The position numbers and the translations under genes are program-made. From Chlorops oryzae (Eukaryota > Arthropoda > Insecta > Diptera > Chloropidae), in the NCBI GenBank assembly GCA_020466095.1, contig CM035806.1, positions 10,751,224-10,815,223 of the forward strand: a stretch of DNA of 64,000 bases, read 5' to 3'. The notes under the pieces were generated by a model. It was not told the DNA's origin and did not search any database. It saw only the letters and a list, made by a program, of their open reading frames with translations. Below, piece after piece: positions 21,700-33,300 of the stretch; position 1 is the first letter of the stretch, and each line of letters begins with the position of its first letter.

Positions 21700-24187
21700 C
21701 GAGCGCAGAGCTTTATTTCCACGAAGACAGCATTGCCCAAAGCTTACATTATGATCAATAGACAATAAAATAATTATATTTGCATCAACAAATGAGAGAT
21801 CTCTGTTAACATAAGAAGAAATATGTGTTTTTATAAAATTACAATGTCCATGGAACATTGTATGTAGCTAGGAATAGTAGATTCTTAGTTATAGCTATTT
21901 ATAAATAATAATTTTCTTACTCTTAAATTGACTTAATCTTCATCACATTTTGTACAGGCATGTTTTTGATAGTTACAAATTTCAAAAGCCCCTAGGAGCG
22001 AGGGAAAATCACTTTTCTCAAAACTTGCCACCTCAGTATACATAAGTATGTAAGTATAACTATAAGCTATACTAACTTAGTATTACTAAGAGCTTGCCCT
22101 CTTTTGTACTAGGTTCTCGCACTTCGAAGTACACAAGTACAAAACTGAAGTTGTCCTCTCAGCTTTAACTCCATTTATTTTCTTTATTGACATTTTGAAT
22201 TAGAAGATTACTAGATCCTCACACCACCGAACCAAAAAAAAAAAAACTGCAATTTTATTTCGGACACCTTACGACAGCAAAAACTCTTACAGTCATGGAA
22301 GGTACCATAGCTAATCTTGCTTAGACCCATTTTTCAAGTGCTTAACAATGATATGCTGATTTCGCACACTTAATGCCTCTAAATCTCTCTATATATGATT
22401 CTATCAGTGGAGTCGGTCGGGAGTTCTTAGCACCTATCTCTAGTGCGACACTTTAATTTATAAATGCCTTCGCACGACACGACGTAACATGGCATAACTA
22501 AATTTAAGCCACGAAGGAAAGGCAAACTAAGACTTTCGAATCGCATGTAAAACGCATTTATACAGCAAAGACGTCGCCGCTTCAGGTTCAGGAAAAGCGA
22601 TTATTGTCCAATAAGGGAAACTATTTTCCACGCTTGCACACCTGCAACGTAGCGCGCAGCTAGCAGCCCGCAGCCCGCGACGCGCAACGATAGCATTGAA
22701 AAGGAAGGAAGACATCGAGAGCGCTCAGATTGTGCGAACGTTCGTACGTACGAAGGATAAGTACAATGGCCAAAATGACTTGCCTTGACTATGTGGACGA
22801 TTACGGAGGATTTTGCCAGAGTATTTTCAACAACTTTTCGCCCGAAAACGTTGAGAAGATCCTTTTCAACAATTTTCACGAACGGTTATTCGTATCTAAT
22901 GTTTTCCCATTAGGACAAACGAACGCATAAATTTTCTGATTTTCTCTTTACACTTCCTTTATGCTATCGTTATTTCCTTCTCGCTCCTTTCACACTTTGA
23001 ATTGTACGATTTTAATGGCTTTTATAGCCATTCAAGTTGCTTCGGAAATGTGCCCAACTATGTTTGTATGTATGTTTAGATAGATTTCTGTATATATCAA
23101 TGTATATGTGCGAATGTTAGGTGGAAAAAAAATTTCCCACTTCCATAACAGACTGCTTAGCTGTTGGCTTAAGCCGCTAGCCGAGAGGTGATAAAGGACA
23201 GTTTATATCGACGTAGGATTTGGAACGGAGAAAGACGAACGGAGAATTCCATAAGAAACTTGAGCTTAAGCTTTTTTTTTTTCTCTTCCTTCTTCTTTGT
23301 TCTTCTCACTTACGTCACGAACTTATGATGAGGAAAACTTTATTCTAAAGCTTTACTGCGGCATAATTGAAAGCAATTATTTAAACTTTTGAGCACCACA
23401 TGCGAAAATTCTCACACGGCTGGGTCCCTTTTGTGTCCACAGAGACATTTTATTATACGACGCAAAAAAAAAAAACAAAAAATTGTATTAATATCAAAAG
23501 ATTTTTACATTAATTAATGTCCAGCAGATTTTCCACTTGACATGGAGAATTGTTCCGAAAAAAATACAAAAAAAAAAAAAGAACGAAAACGAAGAAAAAA
23601 ATACAAAACATTTTTAATGTTCTCCAATTCATCTCCTCTCGGAAGATCCTTCTTTGAAGCGCAAGAAATCCATTTCATTAAATACTCTCTGTATATTAAG
23701 CCAAGTGTTGAGCCTAAAATGCTAACAATGCTTTGGAAATTATTACAACGATTTCTGTTCAAATGTGGCTCTATAAATTCCTCACTCACGCAAAACTTAA
23801 ACCTGCAGAGAATTTCCTCAGTCCTGGCTGGAAATTTTAATACTCGTATTCATTCGAATCATAAATCAGTCGTTAAATATGATTTTATTGTGAATGCAAT
23901 GCAATACAAGGACATGTCATCAGATGGTCATTATTTGAGAGGAAATGGAAATGGCATGACAACTTTCAGGGGCCAATCGCTGATTCAGCTGATTTCAGAG
24001 TCACTTTCTTTGAAAATTCTATTATTAATTTTTTGTTTCGTTTTTTGAGTTATCGGTAAGCCTTAGTACGGTTTTTTTTTTGCCATTTTTTGGTCCATAC
24101 ATATGTATGGGTGTGTTGAGGTTTGTATTCTTAACTGGCATCGCAATATAGTCTGAGATATCCCAAGTGATTCTGCCGGAAACATCG
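21700..24187. other. Gene-free stretch
   Basis: A few ORFs of 60-170 codons are present, but they start with low-complexity Lys/Arg, lack recognisable domains and show no splice-linked continuation. No RNA gene or repeat boundary is supported. Confidence 0.5.
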
Positions 24188-24940
24188 TCATATGGGTCAG
24201 GCCACGAGAAACTGACATAGTGGGTCTGAGATTTTGATTTTTGGACCTTTCATCCAAAGATTATAGCCGTTCATAACTCCCCACAATATATAAGAGAAAA
24301 ATTCCCTCAGTTGTGTTGTTGATCAATTTGAAAATCGAAAATTTGACAATTTTAATATTTTCTTTTATATAATTTTATATCAGAATAAGACTTAATGAAT
24401 GCAAGAAATTCATTTCATTTACTCTTTAAGAATAAATGAAGAAAAATTAAATTCGAGCCAAAATAGTATACACTGAAAAAAATTGTTTCGTAAATTCGAA
24501 TTTATATACAACGATTTTGTCGATTTGGTCATATAGATGTCCGTGAGCTAGAAAAACTTAACCTGCATTGACATTATTAGTAGACCATTGAGCTGCGAAA
24601 TTTCAATACTTAAAATCAAAATTTGTATCATAAATTTCGTTACACTAGATTTTTTGTGAATGAACTTCAATAAAAAGGTCACTTCACTTATAACGTGCAA
24701 TGAAATTTGAAACTTTAGCACCAAACGCTGATAGTCATTCAGAGTGCGACATTGCTTTGAAAATTCATGTCCAATTGCGTGTTTTTGAGGTCAATGCGGT
24801 TAAGCTCGATACGGATTTTCATAATATGAGGGAATTTTTGTCTATCATATTATGGGGAGTTTAACGGCTATAATCTTTGATGAAGTCCAATATAGTCAAT
24901 CCCAGACCCATATGTCATTTCTCGTGAGCCTGACCATATA
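24188..24940. repeat. Large inverted repeat (foldback), arms about 115 bp
   Basis: The left arm, 24188-24310, contains GGTCAGGCCACGAGAAACTG, TGGGTCTGAGATT, AAAGATTATAGCCGTT and AAAAATTCCCTCA. The right arm, 24827-24940, is its diverged reverse complement (GAGGGAATTTTTGTC ... AACGGCTATAATCTTTGAT ... TCTCGTGAGCCTGACCATA). The loop is about 515 bp. No ORF fills it. It is most likely a foldback-type or other non-autonomous transposon; an RNA spanning it would form a long hairpin. Confidence 0.75.
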
Positions 24941-25204
24941 CTCTTTTAAAACTCCAAAATTATCTATTATTTTTTTCAAAGCTTAGTATTTTTTATATGA
25001 AAACCCCTGAAGTATGCACGAAATACGTAAAATACTAACAAAAAACATTAATCGCCAATACTTATTTCGAAATTTTTGAACAAAAGCGAATTTTTTCGAG
25101 TCGCTTTCTGATTAATAAATATCAAATTCGCTCGTTTTCTGATCAAAAATGATATTATACTTTTTCGAGAAATCGGAACTTAAGCTGATTTTTAGGGAGA
25201 TTAT

Positions 25205-25475
25205 ATGTTATCATTTGAGTCTTCTAGACTCTATTTGCTATCATAATTTGAGTCTTCTACGATCATATTTGTATCATTTGAGTCTTCTACGACTCATATT
25301 TGCTATCATTTGGAGTCTTCTACGACTCATATTTGCTATCATTTTGGAGTCTTCTACGACTCATATTTGCTATCATTTTGGAGTCTTCTACGACTCATAT
25401 TTGCTATCATTTTGGAGTCTTCTACGACTCATATTTGCTATCATTTTGGAGTTTTCTACGACTCATATTTATAAT
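25205..25475 (+). repeat. 34-bp tandem repeat with internal palindrome
   Basis: The last five units start at about 25313, 25347, 25381, 25415 and 25449, exactly 34 bp apart. Shorter, degenerate units precede them. Each unit contains GAGTCTTCTACGACTC, in which GAGTC and GACTC can pair around a six-base loop, followed by ATATTTGCTATCATTTTG. The array is contiguous with no unique spacers, so it is not CRISPR-like. Confidence 0.88.
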
Positions 25476-25599
25476 CAATTGCTTTCCAAAAATAAAAATA
25501 ATTAAAAAAATTTTTAAATCAATACACCATTTTTTGGCTTTTCCGTGTATTTTGTTATATATGTATTATTATTATAGATTCAACAATATTTTTTTTCCT

Positions 25600-25672
25600 T
25601 TCCTTGTGTGGGATTCGAACCTAGGAACTCTCGTTTTCTAGTCCTGCGCTCTCCCGTCGACACCAAGCTTTT
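25600..25672 (-). mobile_element. tRNA-like sequence (SINE or tRNA pseudogene)
   Basis: Read on the minus strand it contains GACGGGAGAGCGCAGGACTA, which fits an A box/D arm, and CCTAGGTTCGAATCCCACAC, a near-perfect B box/T loop (GGTTCGAATCC). The acceptor stem does not close and the anticodon arm is diverged, so this is unlikely to be a functional tRNA. A tRNA-derived SINE head is the simplest reading. Confidence 0.45.
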
Positions 25673-25679
25673 CCAAATC

Positions 25680-28053
25680 GAAATTCATGGACATTTTTCG
25701 TTTATAACTTTAAAGTCAAATTCCATTCAATTCAATTTTGAGTCCAATATTGAGTTAAGTATAAGATAGCAACAATTTGAATGATCATATTTCAATCCCC
25801 TAGTGATTAAATGGCGATTACTCTATATTTTATTTTTGTAATTTGAATACGATTCGCTTTTGAAACATATTGGAGAGTCGTTTTCGAGTCTTCTTTTAAT
25901 CAGGCATTTGATCAATCATTTTCTAATCATGAAGGGGGCTCGAAATAGACTCTTAAATGAATGTTCTTATAAAGCAGTCTTCCTATTAATGAAAAAATTA
26001 ATTTTACTTTTATTAATAACTTCATAATTGGTTAATTGAAAAGAACGAAGGTGAAAATTAAAGGCTCTCTTCATGACAAACCCCTTTTTCCCGCCCCCAG
26101 ATCTTACACTTATTATACTACTATTAAAGTACTGTCAGAGGAACAAGGAGGAACAAAATTGGATAGTTCTCCATGTTTTTTTTTTTTTTTCATTAAAGGC
26201 GTACGACTGTCACGATCGCCACCATGGAAACTCCCATATACAACATATATAAAATCATATAATTATTAAGTGATGGTATTCAATCATATATGACCGACCA
26301 AACGTTTCAAAACTGAGAAGGTAATTAATTTCTGAAAAACAATTCCTCGGGCAATCAACGTTTCGAACTAAAAATTGAAAATTCAATACAATGTAGTACA
26401 AAAAGTGCAAACTATGCTTCTTTATCATTGGACTAGAAATATTTCCGCAGGTTTCAACACTTGTGGACGATACTGAAACAATTGAATGTCCTTCGGCAGG
26501 CTGACTAGCTTTTCAGTGCCAGCCAGTGTCTTATCCCCGTTGGAATGTGACAAAGCCATATTCGCATTCGCATTCGCATTTGCGAATATTAAAGTGCAAT
26601 CGCCAAAAATTGGCATTCGTTGCAGTACTAATACATACGTACATATATATGTACCTATATATTTTATTTTATTTGAACAGATAGTAAATTTTGCAGCTCA
26701 TCCTCTAGAGTTTTGAGTTCATGTTGAATTGCACAATACAAGTAGGTACTTGCCACAATGCTTTGAATACTTACGTTGAGTTTCCATACTTCGAATTCTA
26801 TTCGCTTGTCCTTCCTTCCTTCCTTACTTCATGCTTTCCATTGCTCCTTCGTTATTCGGTTCGTCCTTACTTTTATCCGTTTGCATTTCATATGCTTATA
26901 GCAACAAAATTCCGTTTAGGATTTGCACAAAATGTTCTTTTCACACACTAATAAATAGAAATGAGCACACACGGTTACGGATACGCACGCAATACACATA
27001 CACATACACACGCTCATATATTCTCACTCTCTCGCACACAATTACGACAAAGAAGGATAATGTTTTGCGGAGTTGCATTCTCCGACATTTTGAATTGTAG
27101 ACGCAATAAATTGCAAGTGCATCGTTCCTAATAAGCGCGTTGGGAAAAAGAATTTCCACAGCATTCTAAGTGTATACGTACGTACATACATACGTACGTA
27201 AATACAAACGTAAAAGCGTGAAAGGCATAGAAAGGAGCCAAGGCTCGAAATGAACAAAATTGTTTACAGTCAAAGACGCACATGGAGTCGTCTTTTTCAT
27301 TCATTTAATATCTACTTTTCTTTTCTTTTCTACGACTAGGAGATGATATGGTCTTTGCAAGAATTCGAAGACCCGAATGGAAATTGAAGAAAACATGACC
27401 CGGAAAAGTGGAAACTAGGTATAGGAGCACTCCCATTTTTAACGAGTATTCGCAACAGAGTACCTTACATAACGAGCAGAATGTCACAAAACCCGCTTGG
27501 GTGTGCTCGGTTTCAGTGGCGTAGCGAGACATTTCGGCGCCCGGTGCCCGATGGGGGCACAATATGCATGCACAATGTAGGAAATTTCACTACTCCTCCA
27601 ACCAGCCTCAATAAAAATACCTTCAAAAAAGTTGAAATATGATTTGGCCCCCTTCGGCCCCCTTCACTACGCTACTGCTCGGTTTAACGAGCAACATAAG
27701 AAATCAGTGTTTGTAACACTGATAGAAGGCATAAATAGAAACAAAGAGGAATGCAAAAACATAATGTTTTTTCCACAGCTGTGTATCTGTTAGCACCCGG
27801 GCACACATCTTATTGCAATATAATAAGCCTTCGGGTATGCTTCATAAATTTCAATAAATGCATTTGTTAACACGATGATCTAATTTTTTGTTCGTTATTA
27901 GCATGGCTCGGACTTTGTTGTTTTATAAATTAAAAGCATACTTTATGGAGTAACAATTGTTTTTTTTTTATTTTTTTTTTTCAACAATAATTATAATTCT
28001 TTTAAAAAAGTCTTTTGAAATACCAATTTGTAGTTTTATTAACTCAAAATGAA
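25680..28053. other. Gene-free stretch
   Basis: It contains short CATTCG and TACGTACG repeats (about 26560-26580 and 27175-27200) and (CA)n-like runs near 26990-27015. ORFs here are short and composition-driven. Nothing can be annotated. Confidence 0.5.
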
Positions 28054-28137
28054 CCCTTTGAGACACGGCGTCACTTATAAGGAACAAGAGCTTTTGAGTT
28101 TATTAATGCTAGCGGTTTGGGTGCGTGTCTGAAAGGG
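28054..28137. mobile_element. Short piggyBac-like MITE, 84 bp
   Basis: The ends are CCCTTTGAGACACG and, reverse complemented from the right, CCCTTTCAGACACGC. The right flank is TTAA and the left flank is TGAA, which looks like a TTAA target site with one substitution. The interior is too short to encode anything. I place it with the other TTAA-flanked elements at 6912-7428 and 58435-58587. Confidence 0.5.
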
Positions 28138-28141
28138 TTAA

Positions 28142-30850
28142 AGAATGTTAACTTTATGAGATCACTCAACTTAAGGGAGAAGTGTTGGCAACGTTGAGCT
28201 CATTAAGACTGGGTACAGGCTCATCTGAACAGGGAAATAAACTCGTATATAAAATGTATGGCGACTGTAACTGCAGCTGAACTGTGTTTCTTGTTGCCAT
28301 ACTCAGATCCCCCCCGATTAAGACCAATTTCAAAATAAACGGTCTAAATATTTCTACATAATAATTTCAAGGAATAATTTTCACTCGAAGCAGAAAAACT
28401 CCGCGAAGCTTCTCACAATGACATCTCTTAAACTATAACTTAAACTTCATCTTTGAAGAAGAATCTCAATGCTAAGGATTCATACATATCATACACATGT
28501 ATGTATGTATATACTGCCTCGACCTACGTCGTTTTTTGCTTTGATTGCCTTTCTTCGAGTTGCGTTTTAATGAAAAGCTTTTCATTTTATTTGACATTCG
28601 TATGCCATGTCACTGTTGAGAGAATTTCCAACAGTCGTCGTTGTTTGTTTTGCCCCCAAAAAAGTATGCTTCTAATTTTTCACTTCACTCTTGAAAATAC
28701 GAAAAATAGCAGCAGAACGTTGCATCTCGCCACTTAAGACTTTGAAAAATAACGACAATTTTTTTTTGCTTTTTTTTCAAGCTGATTTAATGGGGGCCAC
28801 CCACGACTGTAAGCGGGGACAAAGTACCTACGTTTAAATTTGGCATCTTTGTAAGAGAAATCATAAAGAGTTAATCCCCACACCTCCATCTTTTTCGTAT
28901 CGCTTTGCTGCTCTTCCATAATTATTCTATGAATTTCGTTGCATCTAAGCACACGAATATTTTGTTGATAAAGCGAATGCTTTGAGACCAGAAATTCAAT
29001 AGAGAAACAAACAGAAAAAAAAAAATCGTTTTCAATTTTCCTCACCATTACATTCGGTGTTGAAATTCGTATTTCGTATTTTTTTTTTTCTCTTGCATTC
29101 TTCTCCTTATTCTTCCATGTTTTCAAAGAGTGGAGATGACTTTTGTCCGGACCGTTTCAAACGTTTCTATACGTATTTACTACGACACTGACTTGGAAAA
29201 GGGTTAATATATAAATTAAAAAAAAAAACCAAAAAATGGCGGTGCCCATAAATTAGTTGCCAAAAGAACGAAGAGACAGAAGAAAAACCGCGAAAAATAT
29301 AAATAAACAAAGCTCGGAAACCTCCTCATCTGCCACATACACACACACTCACACACACACACACACACATATACACCCAAAAAAGGACATTAATAAAAAC
29401 AAAATATGAGAACTAATTTTTCTAAAAACTGTTTGTTCTTTTTCGCATTTCCGGAACATTTCGGATCGAAAGGGCAATGGAAATGCAATTGTCCACCCAC
29501 ATACATACATATGGTAGCTTTTCTTTTTTCCTTTTGCGTTAGTTTTCGGCGGATTTAACACCGCCTGAACTTCATAAATTTAGTCAATTCAATGCGAGAA
29601 AAATATATTACGCCGGATACATGGTTGAGTGAGGTTGAGCCATGGAGAAAATAACAAAAAAGAAACCAAAGAAAATAGAAAAGCAAAGGAGCAGAAAAAA
29701 TGGCAAGGCATTTGTAACTTTTCTTCGAAACAACTTTGAGAAAATTCGAAAATTATTGCGAGAAAATATGCTCCGCTCTGCACTGCGAATGCAACAGCTG
29801 CGCCCGATCAAACCGGAAAAGCTGAAAAATACCGAAACGAACGAAAAATAAGCATCTCAAAAAAAGTCGAATGATAAGACGTTATTATGGGCGGAAAACG
29901 GGCGAAAACCTAGGTGCAGTGGCCTTGGACGGGCGATGGGGACTCTCTATGTTGTATGTAATTTGCGAGGCAACATGGCATCTTTATGAACGGCGAGCCT
30001 CAAGCTCGATGAGGGTGTCGATTTGAAAAATTCAACAACTTTAGCTTAGCTTTCTCGGCTGCAGTGTGTTCAGAGTCTGTGCAAAGGCAACGTGCGGCTT
30101 TGGCTGGCCGAAATTTTTGTAAAGATGCATTAGAGCAGATTGAAGTGTGTGGTGTGTGGTGTGCAATGTGCAATGGAAGAGGAACGAACGTGTAAAATGG
30201 ACTCGAGTGGAATTCATTTTATGCGAAATAAATTTAATGCACCAATGCAATCATAATAATTTCACATTTAGCGGCAATAATTTGAGTGCTTTCGAGCAGC
30301 GCTTTCTCTTCATCTTGCCCCTCTCTCCTCTTGCTATTACTCTCCCTTCCCCGGCTCCGTTCTATCGTTCTGTTTACGTCTCTTGTTCCTCCGCTTTGTG
30401 GCAAAAGGAGTAAACAAGCGTAAACATGCTGCAAACAAGTTAATACAAAAAGCTTATTGAGTGAGTTACATAAAGGCATGCTGGAATACGATTGGAAAGA
30501 AAACTTGGAAAATATTTCAAAATAAATCCCCTTCCATCACCCAATACTCCTTTTGAGGCATATTTTCCAAGGAGCTGAAGAATAGTTTTTAATGAAAAAA
30601 AAGTAAGATTATATAGGACGAATACGCAATTTCCTACATATGTATGTGGTATATATAATTTTTTTTTGGTTGAGCAGAAAGTTTTTTCGGGAGGGGTTTT
30701 AGGTCTGATCCCCCAAAATCAACCATCGATACTGCGAGTTACCCCTTTGATGAAGATTTTTCAATATCGGACAGATTCTAAGATTTCTTGGGCTCCTTTA
30801 GAATTGGCAGTATTTCCTCACTGAATGAAATCGACAAAAAAATATTTTAA
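28142..30850. other. Gene-free stretch
   Basis: The longest unexplained ORF is 29126-28734 on the minus strand (130 codons). It has no recognisable domain, a Lys/Glu-rich start and no splice-linked neighbour, so I do not call it. A (CA)n run lies at about 29339-29369. No RNA gene is seen. Confidence 0.5.
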
Positions 30851-31709
30851 ACAAGTAAGGGTGTTATAGTCAGGCGAGCCTGACAAAAGAATACCCGACA
30901 GAGACACACATGTTTAAATAACTTTTAATATCAAGAGGTGTTTAAGACCATAAGGGGCCCCATATACCGACTTTTGTTAAATTTCTTTATGAAAACTGCC
31001 CCTTTGCCACGCCCACTTTTCCAATTTTTGTTGAACTATAATCGGAGGCTTAGATATACGCTCTTATTCTAAGTTTTATTGAAATATTTCGAAAAAATCC
31101 GATTTTGGGGCACTTTTGAGATTTTTGTGACAGACCCTAGTACTGGAGGCGCCCTTAAAAATGGACCGATCAAGGAAATTTTTTGGAAGGATGTTTAAGG
31201 CTACAAAGGAAGCATAAGTGCCAAATTTCGTTCAAGTCCCATTTGAATTTCGGGTGTAGGAGACAATTTTCGAAAACCACCTTTCTGCCACGCCCACTTT
31301 TTAAATTTTTGGAAATCATATTAATGGCCTTTAAATATGATCAAATATCAAATTTCAAGATATCATGAAAAACTTCGATCTTAGAGCAGTTTTTGTGATT
31401 TTCGTAACAGACCCTAGTACTGGAGATACCCCTAAAAATAGTCCGATCGGGTCCATTCTCGAACTTGTTCTTACTCATGTCCCCGTTAGTACGCATACCA
31501 AATTTCTTCAAGATAACTCAACTCCTTCGATAAGATAACTGTATACAGACAGACAGACGGACAGACGGACAGACAGACGGACATGGCTAAATCGAATCTC
31601 CTGGCGACGCTGGTCATTTCTATATATATTTTGGAAAAGTGGAAACTGGGTGTTACACACAACCACACAAACGCAATATACCCTCGACACAGAGTGTGTC
31701 GGGTATAAA
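30851..31709 (+). mobile_element. Dispersed element 'GGGTGTTATAGTCAGG', full-length-looking copy
   Basis: It starts AAGTAAGGGTGTTATAGTC and ends GACACAGAGTGTGTCGGG followed by TATAAAA. Inside are GCCACGCCCACTTTT twice, AGACCCTAGTACTGGAG twice and a (CAGA)/(CGGA) microsatellite at about 31545-31580 followed by CATGGCTAAATCG. The 3' end forms a hairpin (CGACAC/GTGTCG). The whole layout, with ACGCCCAC motifs, a GACGGACATGGC block and a terminal hairpin, resembles the short non-autonomous Helitron-type (DINE-1-like) repeats of Drosophila; that assignment is an inference. Other copies are at 56991-57413, 59205-61187 and 63884-64000. Confidence 0.7.
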
Positions 31710-32344
31710 AATAAATATTAAACTTAAATTTCCGCTCTTCCTTTGCATTCGCTTTCAAATGGTTTCCATGAATTACTTAATCCTTCTCGCAACATTTTGT
31801 TCATTTGATTAGTTTTTGGTATTTTTCGTATTTCTTAAGCGAGAAAACTTTTGATCCCTCGATGCCTTTGAATTGCTTAATTGCTTTTTCAAATTTCAAT
31901 TTTAAGTATTCTCTTTTCTTTTTTTCGTTTTTTGTTTTTGCATTCATTTTTCCCACTAAGAATTGGCATAATTAAACGAATTTAGATGCTCTCAGACGCT
32001 CTCGGAATGACGACCCTTTTCCTTCATTAAATATTAAGCTCAATTAGTTCGAACTGAAGGAGTGCCAGATCCTCCATTTGTATAATACGTTGAATACAAT
32101 TTTAAGCTACGAATCTACTTTATATGGTATATATTTTAGATGAGAAATTTTTCTTTGAATCTAATAAAAGTCCGCTTATTTTAAGCCACTGAGTGCTTTC
32201 AATGAATGAAAATGGAGTTGCCGGTTCAGGAAGGCGTGCGCCCGTTGTAAGGGTTTTTAAAGTTTTATTTATTTTTTTTTTTAGTTATTACGATAGATAA
32301 AAACATTAGTTAGCATTTATCCAAAATTTCATATCCCAAAAAAA

Positions 32345-33300
32345 AACTAATACACTGAAAAAATTTGTTTCTCTAGGTTCTAAAAATTCATTTCCTTAAT
32401 TTAAGGATTACAAATTTTTCTGGGACAATTTTTTCTTTTTCTATTAAAAACCACCAGGTGCTGGCGCTAATCCATTAACACTTCTTCCTTGCGAGAAGGA
32501 TATTTTCATTAACAGAAGGACATTATTTTTTTGAGTGTACAAAAAGATAGAACAAATGGCTACTTAAGTTAATCCAAAATTTTTCAAGAAAAACTAAAAA
32601 ATTTAATCACACTGAAAAAATTTAAGTTTCACTATTTAAAAATATTTTTAATAAATTAAAAAATTTTTTTACAATGTATTTCTATTTTTAGGCTCTAATC
32701 CATTAACACTTCTTCCTTGCGAAAAGGATATTTTCATTAACAGAAGGACATATTTTTTTGAGTGTACAAAAGATAGAACAAATGGCTACTTAAGTTAATA
32801 AAACAAGAAATCTAAAAACATTTTTTCACACTGAAAAAAAGCTCACAAAAATATTTTAAAATCAAAAAAAAAAATTTACAGTGTATTTTGATTTTGTACC
32901 ACTTCTCGGTAATTAAAAAAAAAAAATACTTTTGACTATTACCTTTCAATAAAAAAAAATTTTATAAAAATGAAAAGGTAGCTTTTGTGATTTTTAGGCT
33001 CTAATCCATTACCACTTCTTCCTTGCCAAAAGGATATTTTCATTAACAGAAGGACATAATTTTTTGAGTGTACAAAATGATAGAACAAATGGCGACTTAA
33101 GTTAATAAAACAAGAAATCTAAAAACATTTTTTCACACTGAAAAAAAAAGCTCACAAAAAATTTTTTTAAATCAAAAAAATTTTTTACAGTGTATTTCTG
33201 ATTTTGTACCACTTTTCGGTTATTAAAAAAAAAATACTTTTGACTATTACCTTTCAATAAAAAAAAAATTTTATAAAAATGAAAAGGTAGCTTTTGTGAT
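32345..33300 (+). repeat. Cluster of three spaced copies of a 'CTAATCCATTAACACTTC' unit
   Basis: The segment from CTAATCCATTA, through CTTCTTCCTTGC, AAGGATATTTTCATTAACAG and TTTTTTGAGTGTACAAAA to ATGGCTACTTAAGTTAAT, occurs at about 32467, 32695 and 32999. Spacers start with ACACTGAAAAAA and end with ACAGTGTATTT. Copies 2 and 3 lie about 305 bp apart and also share their spacers, so they are a direct tandem duplication. No ORF. Probably nested or amplified MITEs with ACACTGAAAAA ends. Confidence 0.75.

Noticed and set aside
20781..21858. ORFs of 230-335 codons (Leu/Ser and Arg/Glu) on both strands
   Set aside because: Produced entirely by the GA-rich 10-bp arrays; no non-repetitive domain.
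22730..22930. Short plus-strand ORF with a compact Asn/Phe-rich protein
   Set aside because: Only about 55 codons from its ATG, no signal peptide, domain or conserved signals; overlapping minus-strand ORFs of similar length.
25205..25475. Resemblance to a CRISPR array
   Set aside because: Units are contiguous with no unique spacers, and the window is clearly eukaryotic.
25600..25672. Functional tRNA gene
   Set aside because: B box is good but the acceptor and anticodon arms do not close; the same holds for 5380-5462, 51031-51050 and 52806-52870.
26425..26616. Minus-strand ORF containing an Asn-Ala repeat
   Set aside because: The repeat comes from CATTCG hexamers; the remainder is too short and unrecognised.
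28734..29126. 130-codon minus-strand ORF
   Set aside because: No recognisable family, Lys/Glu-rich start, crosses poly(A/T) runs, no promoter or splice partners; probably chance.
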